Below, in pieces: positions 1 through 6,800 of a DNA stretch of 8,401 nt. The DNA lies in assembly GCA_021819725.1 (NCBI GenBank), contig JAKAQR010000083.1, positions 1-8,401 on the forward strand, written 5' to 3'. The DNA comes from Actinomycetes bacterium (GTDB taxonomy: Bacteria > Actinomycetota > Acidimicrobiia > Acidimicrobiales > Acidimicrobiaceae). A model generated the notes under the pieces. It ran no database searches. It saw only the letters and a list, made by a program, of their open reading frames with translations, and was not told where the DNA came from. The position numbers and the translations under genes were made by a program. Position 1 is the stretch's first letter. Each line of letters starts with the position of its first letter.

Positions 1-843
1 GTGATCTCGGAGGACACCTACGTGGGTTCTCGTGATCTGGCCGACTTCATGGTCAAGAATCATCTTGCGCAGTGTAGCTACGTAACCGAAGCCTCGTTGC
101 GTACGCCGACGGAGCTCACTGGGCTCAGAGAGGGCGATGTTCTCATGCTCGAATCGCCGTCAAACCCTCTGCTCGTCACCTATGACATCGCCAAGCTTGC
201 GCAAGCCTGCCATGATCGTGGTGCAGTCCTCGCGGTGGACAACACCGTAGCTACCCCGATCCTACAGAACCCACTAAGTCTCGGGGCCGATATCGTCGTA
301 CATTCGGCGACAAAGTTTATCTCCGGGCATTCGGATGTACTTGCTGGGATGGTGGTGGTAGCGGACGAGGCCCTCGCTGAGCGACTCTTCGAGGTTCGCG
401 CGGTGGTAGGGTCGGTGATAGGCCCGGTTGAGGCCTATCTGTGTTACCGCGGTGCAAAGACACTTGGAGTACGGGTGAAGCACGCGTCAGAATCCGCGAC
501 CGAGCTCGCGAACTCCTTGGTCACTCGATTGGGCCGAGACGCCGTCTGTTATCCAGGCTTTGATCAGCATCTTGTTGGACCTGGTCGCCAGCAGAGTGCT
601 GGTGGAGCGCTGTTGTCGATCATTCTCGACTCGGCTGAACGAGCTGATAGATTCGTGAGCGAGCTACGCGTTTTCCATCATGCAACCTCGCTAGGAGGAG
701 TGGAGAGCCTCGCCGAACGGCGTTCGAAGTACAGTGGCGAGGAGCGGCTCCCGAGCGGACTCGTTCGGCTTAGCGTAGGGCTTGAGTCGACCGCGGACCT
801 TTGGGCCGATATAGAACATGCACTAGCTGCGGTTGGCGTCTAG
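1..843 (+). CDS. Cystathionine gamma-lyase-like PLP enzyme, 3' part (5' end outside window)
   Basis: This is the C-terminal 280 residues of a Cys/Met-metabolism PLP enzyme (trans-sulfuration family, fold type I). These cytoplasmic enzymes cleave or form cystathionine and related thioethers. The PLP-binding lysine is residue 105 of the visible part, in SATKFISGHSDVLAGM. The aspartate that pairs with the pyridine nitrogen is D80, in AVDNT. The tail carries SLGGVESL (about 231-238), then AERR, and ends with LVRLSVGLE, the family's closing motif. Members are usually 380-400 residues, so about 100 are missing. The first codon (GTG, read as V of VISEDTY) is therefore almost certainly internal and not a start. 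The SLGGVESLAERR...GEERLPSGLVRLS arrangement looks most like actinobacterial cystathionine gamma-lyases, but gamma-synthase or another thioether lyase cannot be excluded. The usual YGG near the N-terminal side reads YVG here. The gene ends with TAG, is not obviously linked to the glycan genes downstream, and has higher GC than they do (59% over 421-600 by hand count). Confidence 0.88.
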   Translation: MISEDTYVGSRDLADFMVKNHLAQCSYVTEASLRTPTELTGLREGDVLMLESPSNPLLVTYDIAKLAQACHDRGAVLAVDNTVATPILQNPLSLGADIVVHSATKFISGHSDVLAGMVVVADEALAERLFEVRAVVGSVIGPVEAYLCYRGAKTLGVRVKHASESATELANSLVTRLGRDAVCYPGFDQHLVGPGRQQSAGGALLSIILDSAERADRFVSELRVFHHATSLGGVESLAERRSKYSGEERLPSGLVRLSVGLESTADLWADIEHALAAVGV

Positions 844-1089
844 TACCTGCGTAGGCGTAGCCGAGTCCTGCGCCGATTGCTACATAAGCCGAAGATGGTC
901 GGGGCAGTAGCATCGCCCTCCGCTTTGTAGACAGGCTTGCAATTGCTGTTGTACGGTGAGGGCCGTTACGATTTGATCATTTACTAGTCGTGGGCTCATT
1001 GTATTCGTTTGGTGTTCATTCAGGTGTGCACGGTTGATGGCTGATCACGAGCTCTCCGGTGCGGTTGGCGGTGGATTTAGGCCATTGGT
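844..1089. other. Intergenic stretch with no recognisable gene
   Basis: I see no intact coding region, tRNA or rRNA here. There is a short palindrome GCAATTGC at 939-946 and no convincing Rho-independent terminator (no strong GC stem followed by a T run) after the lyase gene. The last part (about 1020-1089) may be further decayed insertion-sequence DNA leading into the ISL3 remnant, but I could not align it convincingly. Confidence 0.5.
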
Positions 1090-1440
1090 GATCGCCCAAG
1101 GGTTCAGCGGGGCTTCGGAAATTAGAGGCAATCTATGAGCAAGCTGCTCCAGATCGCATGGCGCACGGTAGGGACGCGTCGCGAGTGGGGGATTGCCCAC
1201 GAGCTCGATACTGGCCGCTTAGAGAACCTTTGCATCCTCGAGGTTGATGAGATCAGTTCATCGTTTGCACCGCAACCACCCGAGGCTTGTCACGACCGAC
1301 GAGCCGGGAAACATCGTTTACGGCGCCAAAAGGGACAAGCGCCAAGGGAAGCGATGATGCGTGGAGTGCAGGCGTTGAGCAACGGCGTCGCGAGATGAGC
1401 GCGCACGATCAGGAGCGCTTGGCGACGCTGATCAATACAG
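1090..1440 (+). pseudogene. Degraded ISL3-family transposase remnant
   Basis: Fragments of an ISL3-type transposase appear in two successive frames. In the frame of 1135, MSKLLQIAWRTVG is followed by a helix-like stretch and EVDEIS (1240-1257). This matches the family's '(K)LLRIAWRTVG...VDEIS' block, where the D of VDEIS belongs to the first catalytic acidic site. The similarity then moves to the frame starting at 1259, which reads HRNHPRLVTTDEPGNIVYGAK. It corresponds to the family's 'HRYLTLVTDH..G.IVWGAKGKD' segment, so a frameshift lies near 1257-1262. In-frame stops at 1123-1125 and 1078-1080 interrupt any upstream extension, and a TGA at 1355-1357 ends the second frame. A third frame (about 1347-1440) may carry a little more. 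Intact ISL3 transposases are about 400 or more residues, so this is a dead internal fragment lacking the N-terminal zinc-binding part and the later catalytic residues. I found no terminal inverted repeats. The outer boundaries are approximate. Confidence 0.68.
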
Positions 1441-1576
1441 AACAGCGTATGCGTATTCCTGCGAAACTTGCCACCCATTCTCGCTGCTGTCGATGGTGGT
1501 TTGGTTAGGTCAACCGTGGTTGTGAGAGTCTCTGGGTGATAAAAGCCTCCGTATCGGCGTGCGATCTGTAAAACTT

Positions 1577-1610
1577 TAGCAATAATTGTGATTTCGCCAG
1601 AAAATTGCTA
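1577..1610. repeat. Inverted repeat TAGCAAT ... ATTGCTA
   Basis: Two perfect 7-base arms (1577-1583 and 1604-1610) are separated by 20 bases in an AT-rich block about 60 bases before the flippase-GT2 start. The left arm sits in a smaller imperfect palindrome, CAATAATTG. The arms flank and partly overlap the candidate -35/-10 elements, as an operator would. A chance occurrence in AT-rich DNA is also possible. Confidence 0.35.
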
Positions 1611-1614
1611 GATT
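1586..1614 (+). promoter_or_regulatory. Candidate sigma-70-type promoter for the glycan gene run
   Basis: TTGTGA (1586-1591) and TAGATT (1609-1614) are separated by exactly 17 bases. Each matches four of six positions of the -35 (TTGACA) and -10 (TATAAT) consensus. Transcription would begin near 1620, giving a leader of about 50 bases before the GTG at 1672. It is the best-placed candidate in the AT-rich block, but both hexamers are imperfect. Confidence 0.35.
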
Positions 1615-1657
1615 CCAGCTTAGAATCAAGAACATGTGGACTGGAAGGCATGACGGT

Positions 1658-1663
1658 GAGGGA
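1658..1663 (+). promoter_or_regulatory. Ribosome binding site GAGGGA fixing the GTG start at 1672
   Basis: GAGGGA lies 8 bases before the GTG at 1672. An in-frame TGA at 1657-1659 excludes any start further upstream, and 1672 is the first start codon after it. The sequence GGAACCAGA (1661-1669) that follows the core recurs at 3852-3860, just before the next gene. Confidence 0.6.
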
Positions 1664-1671
1664 ACCAGACC

Positions 1672-3822
1672 GTGAAGTACCGCCCTCGGCTAGGACATCT
1701 TGTCTTCGTGATGTCAGTTGGGCTGGTTGCTGCTACTAGTTTTGCTCTGCATCTAGTGCTTGCACGGTGGATGCATTCGGGTGAATATGCGGCGCTTACT
1801 GCTTGTCTTGGTTTCATGGCGATCGTGGCCGTGCCACTCGGTGCTCTCGATGCAGAAGCTACCAAGTTCACCGCCTCCCGTCAAGAGTGTGATCTGCGCA
1901 TGGGGAAGCTAGTTCGGACGTCGGTCATCCTAGTTACGCTGACGGCGCTGGCGTTGATAGCTATGTCTGGACCTTTGAGCGGATTGTTGAAGCAGCGATC
2001 CGTACTTCCGGTGATCATGATGGCTGTTTGGATGGTCGTTGCAGGGACCGGTTCGTTGGCAAATGGTTTGGTTATGGGGAAGAGACGGTTTGGAGTCGGC
2101 GGTATTGCCAACATCCTTGGGAATGGCGTAGTTCGGCTGGTAGTTGCCATCATTGCGGTGCGCCTCGGCTTTGGAGTTACCGGTGTAGTCGCAGCGTCTG
2201 TGTTTGGATCTTTGGTGGTGACCGCTGTCCTGCTGATAGGGATGAGTTCGTTAGAGCGATCGCGGCTGTGGGCCATGGGTCATGACAGTGCGAGAGCGGG
2301 CCAGAGCTTATTGTTAAGTCAGGTTGCTCTTGTAGGATTCTGGTTGACATTCTCCGAGATGGTGTTTGTTGCGCCACATTTCTTTGGTGGACGTATCGCC
2401 GGCAGCTACGCTGCATCTTTTAATTTCATGAAGGTTATTGGCTTCGGACCGAGTATTGCGTTGAACCTTGTGTACCCATACCTTGTAGCAGCGGGAAAAA
2501 GAGAAAGGCACCGACTCCTTTCTTGGCTAATAGTTGGAACAGGAGTAGTCGGTTTGATCCTAGCAATTCTGTTGGCAACCGAAGGAGCTAGTTGGGCGCG
2601 TGCAATTTATGGTCACCAATACATAATTGATCCCATGGTATTGTTTATAATTGGCCTGCAATTGACGGTGATTTCAATAGGTGGGATACTCGTGTTCTTC
2701 TTTCTTGCAGAGGGCTCTTTTGCAGCGTGGAGCTTGTGGTGTATCCCAATTATAAGTTTTCTTGTATTTGAACTTGGTACACATGCACTTTTGTCAGATT
2801 TGGTTGAGTTTCTCTTGGTCTCGTCTGTAGTGGTTGGGGCTATTGGGATCTCTATTCCATTGAGGATTCGCAGAAAACTGCGTAAAGGTCGTATTGGTGG
2901 AGCTACACGGAAGGAGCATGAGAGAATGGGAATTCTTGGTTGGGATACCGGAGGGAGAGATGACCGCCTCATTGACCTCACCGACTTGTCTGCAATGTTG
3001 CATAATGAGAACCAAGGTGGGGCATCTGGGCCTATGGTTTCGGTGGTAGTTCCCTTTTATAATCCTGGCCCTGAGAGACTGAATCGTCACCTGAAACGCC
3101 TTTCAGATCTCATGCTAAATCTGGGATGGAGTCACGAGATCATTGCAGTTTCTGATGGCAGCACAGATAATAGTAATTTGGTAGTCGACGAGTTGAACTT
3201 GCCTTCTGTGCATCTGGTATCCCTTGGAAGTAATCGTGGCAAAGGCTTTGCTATTCGAGAGGGATTCAAACGAAGTTCGGGTGAACTTGTTGCATATATC
3301 GATGGCGATGGTGATATTGCACCGGAGATTCTGGTCAAGTTACTACTTGCGGTCCGCGACAATGGGGCACGTGTTGGTGTTGGTCAAAAATGCTACTGCT
3401 CGCGATGGGTTCCACACTTAAGGCCTCTGATGTCGATAGTCTATTCATGGTTAGTGCGTATGCTGTTCCACTTTGGGATTCGTGATACTCAATCTGGCGT
3501 CAAGGTGTTTAGGAATGCGGATGTAAACTGGATATTAGACAAGCTTGAATGCTGTGGATTTGGAATCGATATAGAGCTATTGGCAATGTTAAAAGTCATG
3601 GGGATGCTTGGTAGGGTCGAAGTCGTTCCTTTCGAAGTTGCTGCTAGAAGGCCGACGACGGTCAACTTTTGGAGTGCGATCGCGGTCGTGATGGAGACCA
3701 TTCACATTTTCAATAGGAGTAGGCGGATGCGCAAGGCACAGCTGGTACTAGCTCCATCGAGTAGAAGTGCTCCGGTGCCTCAACCGATTGACCGGGCAAT
3801 AATACCTTCCGAGGCTGGTTAG
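1672..3822 (+). CDS. Flippase-like membrane domain fused to a family 2 glycosyltransferase
   Basis: A 716-residue two-part protein. Residues 1-400 are very hydrophobic, with about 12 predicted membrane helices (for example 9-31, 37-58, 81-103, 112-134, 167-190, 283-303, 322-345, 376-396). The pattern fits the MOP superfamily of polysaccharide/oligosaccharide flippases (Wzx/RfbX-like), which move lipid-linked sugars across the membrane. A basic, cytoplasm-like linker (about 398-450) leads to a GT2 domain. It starts at M455 (SVVVPFYN) and carries DGSTDNS (D495), RGKGFAIREG (GKG 523-525), DGDGDI (544-549, in the place of the metal-binding DXD) and DTQSGVKVFR (605-614). RGKG plus DTQSG is typical of polyprenyl/dolichyl-phosphate sugar synthases (Alg5, DPM1, GtrB-like), which load a sugar from a nucleotide donor onto polyprenyl phosphate. 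A proline-rich tail of about 40 residues follows. The gene appears to lead a run, with the GT-C gene 56 bases downstream. The sugar and the flippase substrate are unknown. GC falls to about 41% at 2641-2820, well below the lyase gene. Confidence 0.85.
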   Translation: MKYRPRLGHLVFVMSVGLVAATSFALHLVLARWMHSGEYAALTACLGFMAIVAVPLGALDAEATKFTASRQECDLRMGKLVRTSVILVTLTALALIAMSGPLSGLLKQRSVLPVIMMAVWMVVAGTGSLANGLVMGKRRFGVGGIANILGNGVVRLVVAIIAVRLGFGVTGVVAASVFGSLVVTAVLLIGMSSLERSRLWAMGHDSARAGQSLLLSQVALVGFWLTFSEMVFVAPHFFGGRIAGSYAASFNFMKVIGFGPSIALNLVYPYLVAAGKRERHRLLSWLIVGTGVVGLILAILLATEGASWARAIYGHQYIIDPMVLFIIGLQLTVISIGGILVFFFLAEGSFAAWSLWCIPIISFLVFELGTHALLSDLVEFLLVSSVVVGAIGISIPLRIRRKLRKGRIGGATRKEHERMGILGWDTGGRDDRLIDLTDLSAMLHNENQGGASGPMVSVVVPFYNPGPERLNRHLKRLSDLMLNLGWSHEIIAVSDGSTDNSNLVVDELNLPSVHLVSLGSNRGKGFAIREGFKRSSGELVAYIDGDGDIAPEILVKLLLAVRDNGARVGVGQKCYCSRWVPHLRPLMSIVYSWLVRMLFHFGIRDTQSGVKVFRNADVNWILDKLECCGFGIDIELLAMLKVMGMLGRVEVVPFEVAARRPTTVNFWSAIAVVMETIHIFNRSRRMRKAQLVLAPSSRSAPVPQPIDRAIIPSEAG

Positions 3823-3841
3823 TGCCTGGAAAGGGTAGGCA

Positions 3842-3886
3842 GTGAGGTTGAGGAACCAGAAGCGGGATAAGCAAAAGGTTGGTTGA
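3842..3886 (+). CDS. Possible leader mini-ORF overlapping the GT-C gene start
   Basis: GTG at 3842 opens a 14-codon frame (MRLRNQKRDKQKVG) ending with TGA at 3884-3886, just past the TTG start proposed for the GT-C gene. It is preceded by GGAAAGGG (3828-3835) at 6 bases, a better ribosome binding site than either start candidate of the GT-C gene has. It could hand ribosomes on by termination and reinitiation. It has no recognisable homology, and such a short frame may be chance. The AAAGGG sits in the loop of a weak hairpin (TGCCT 3823-3827, AGGCA 3837-3841). Confidence 0.2.
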   Translation: MRLRNQKRDKQKVG

Positions 3887-6800
3887 CATCGAAACAGAGA
3901 CTGGGATGCTTGGCAAACTCGAGGTCGGCAGTCTCCACATCCAGGATCTGGACTTGAAGGATTTGCTCCGGCGTGGTGCGCGGAACGTGCGCAGATGGGT
4001 GATCCGCTACTCTCTCTACTTCGTGACCGCTGCAGTCCTAGGGCTGGTTGGTATAGTGGCATTTTGGCGGAGTGGGTACATCGCTGGTGGGGACGTGTGG
4101 CCCAGCTTCGCGGTTGCCCCCGGTTTGTTGCTCCATGGAAGCCTCGGAGTTTGGGGGTTTTCGGGTAACTTTTTGGGTTCGGCGCAATACGCTTCAGCCG
4201 ATGTTGTTCTAGGCGTAATCGGTTACATTCTTAAATTTGTCATCGGGTCAGGCGCACACCGAGATGCGGCGTTTTATGTACTCCTCCTGGTTACTCAAGG
4301 CGTGAGCATCCAATTCTTCTCCTTACGGCTGTTCCCGAATAAAAGGATTGGTTCTGTTTTTACCGCCATCAGCCTATCGGTTTCGCTCTATGGTGTCATA
4401 AGCATTATCAATCCTGTTATTGGATTTGCCATGATTTGTTTCCCTCTGTCTGCGGGAATCATGATACATGCATTCGAAACGGGTAAGTCGGTCTCTCAGG
4501 GAGCGAGATGGGGTTTTTTGACGATCGGCCTCTTTGTGTTGGTCAGTACGCCTCCGCTCGGGGTCTTTTATCTGATTTGGTTAACTGCCTGGGGCTTCGT
4601 TGGATGGAAGCGTTCTGGAATGGGGGTCAAATGCTTTGTCGGAGCTGCAGGTGTGGCGGGTGTAGTTGCCATTGGCCTGAATGTCTGGTGGATATACTCC
4701 GCCTACCTCACTTTATATGGGTCTACCAATGTGGTTGCATTTGAGCCCGCTGGGCCCATCTCATTTGTGAACCAGCGTGCCTCTCTCCTCAATCTCTTAT
4801 CAATGCAAGGTGTGTGGAGCTGGTCGCAACGTATTTATTTTCCATGGGCTTCTCTCTACTCGCAGTGGCTCATTCATGGTCTGCTCTATGTCCCAGGGTT
4901 CTTGGCGATAGTTGCTCTTATCGTTCATCGTAAGGAACGGAGGGTACAGCTACTGGGTGTGATCGGTGGTCTGTCCCTGATTCTTGCTCAAGGAACCCAT
5001 GCTCCGTTTGGAGTGGTTAACGTGTTTTTAGTCAATCATGTGCCTTTGTTCTGGTTGCTGAGGGATCCTCAAGTAGAGCTGGACGTTTCGCTCTATCTTG
5101 CCATGTTTGTCCTTGCTGGAGTGACCATCAGTGATATTGGCTTGTTTGTGCGTCATCGCGAGGGTCTGGAGACCACGGCACTTACTGGGCTCCTGTATGT
5201 GGTGATCACGATTGTGCTGGTTGGCACTGTGGCACCGCTTTGGTCTGGCGAAGTTGTGCCTCGGACCAAGCAACCAGGCCAGCTGGGTTCGGAGAATGTG
5301 CATATACCTAAGTATTGGTTGGAGATCGCCCGTCATTTAAATGAGGCGCCCGGAGGGGGCGCGGTACTTATGTTACCCAATGATGACTTCTATCAAATGC
5401 CTTATGCCTGGGATTACTATGGTACCGATCAAGTTGCGCAAAGTCTCATTGATCGTCGAATCATGTTGCTCAACGCTTCCCAAGGGGGATATCTGTCAGG
5501 GAGCCAGGGTGACGAGACTCTGCTGCGTGGCCTAGTGAATGCGATTCAGAAAGGTGAACCGATTGCGGGCATTCTCAGAAGGCTTGATGTCAGATGGGTT
5601 GTCGAGAGAGGCGACATCATCTGGAATATGCCTGGTAGGTCTATTTTGAGCCCTTCAGTTGTGTTAGCAGATCTTCGATCGGATCCCGGGCTTCAAAGAG
5701 TAACATCCTTCGGTCCGCTACAGCTGTATAGGGTAATGGGTAGCGAAGGTCTTTTTCAAACAGCAGGTGGTCTTGATACTTGGACGAATACTCACTTGAA
5801 TCCACTTGTCGTGGCGGAGAATTTTGGGAAAGCAGCTGGAGTCTGGACGAACAGAGGTCCGGATGTGCGAGCTGTTGGTAGCCTCAAAATAGTCAACGCA
5901 TCTATCAATCATCCCTCGGTTACTCTCGCTCCTGGACGCGCAGTGTTGTTGAGTCCGAAGGAGGTTGGTCTTGAGGTAAGGATTTTCCGTGGTGAGTTGG
6001 TATTTCGAATACTGGGTCCTCGTCTACTGGGGATGACGAGTCGCAGTTGGATCCGCCAGGTTGTTTTTAGAGTAGGAGATATTGCTGGTCAAAGGCTTCT
6101 TGCACGTATCAATGGAGTTGACCTTGCAGTTGTCCCCAGTGTCCACTGGACCCGGCTTCAGGGATTTGCGGTACCAGATTCTGGCAATCTTTCGATCGAA
6201 ATTGGAAAGCTTACCGCGCTGCGGGCCTCTAAATGGAGCGCATTGGGGAACTGCAATGATCGTCCTGTCCTACCAAATGCAGTCACTAAGTTGTCTTTGA
6301 CGACGTCGGCAGATGGTGGGATTGTTCTAGGTGCTGCGCAGGAAAGCGCATGTTCATCCATGACTTCTATTGGGAATACGCGACGACAGATGGTTATCGC
6401 TCAGGTGGCTGCCAAGCACATCGCAGGCGTTGGTCCAGTGGTGGCGTTGATGTCTGGGAGACAGGTTCTTCGGAAGGTTGAGCTGCCTGCGAGTAGGAGC
6501 TATGAGACAACCTATTTGCCAGTTGGGATAGTTAAGCATGGCTCCTTGTCGATTATGGCATACAGTATCGGTGCTGGTGCTGGTGCTGGTGCTGGTGCTG
6601 GTGCTGGCTCGTTGTCCCTGAACGGGTATCGAGTCCAATTCTGGAATTTTATGAATGAGGGGTATAAGCAGATCAAGCTAAACCCTCAGATACTCCCGGG
6701 TTCTAGAGACAAGCTACGAGAGGTTTCTGCACACCCAGTAAATCTCATACCAAACGCCCTTCTCCATGGAGAGTTATGGTCGCCTCCGTTCAATGCCAAT

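Larger units (their letters stand above)
1441..1671. other. Upstream regulatory stretch before the glycan gene run
   Basis: Beyond the end of the transposase remnant I see no gene. A short open frame continues to a stop near 1508 but its residues resemble nothing I know. From about 1560 the DNA becomes AT-rich and contains the inverted repeat, the candidate promoter and the ribosome binding site listed separately. This is the natural place for control of the downstream genes. Confidence 0.4.

Noticed and set aside
1..3. GTG at position 1 as the true start of the lyase gene
   Set aside because: The family is about 100 residues longer at the N-terminus and the reading begins mid-domain, so the gene continues upstream of the window.
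1135..1398. Stand-alone 87-residue gene starting MSKLLQIAWRTVG
   Set aside because: Only the first 40 or so residues match a known family (ISL3 transposase); the rest is out of frame, so this is a pseudogene fragment and not a small functional protein.
1000..1560. Terminal inverted repeats and target-site duplication of the ISL3 remnant
   Set aside because: No matching pair of ends could be found by eye on either side, so a complete element is not claimed.
844..1671. tRNA, riboswitch, CRISPR or toxin-antitoxin content in the long intergenic region
   Set aside because: I looked for cloverleaf arms, regularly spaced repeats and small gene pairs with ribosome sites and saw none; only IS remains and promoter-like sequence are supported.
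1881..2276. Minus-strand open frame of 131 residues opposite the flippase gene
   Set aside because: Thr/Pro/Ala-rich translation without recognisable domains, entirely within a well-supported membrane gene; an antisense shadow.
3823..3841. Hairpin TGCCT...AGGCA right after the fusion gene as a terminator
   Set aside because: Only 5 base pairs and no following T run; the gene spacing favours read-through into the GT-C gene.
6354..6638. Minus-strand frame with a Ser-Thr repeat
   Set aside because: The repeat is simply the reverse reading of the GGTGCT microsatellite within the strongly supported GT-C gene; no own ribosome site or homology.
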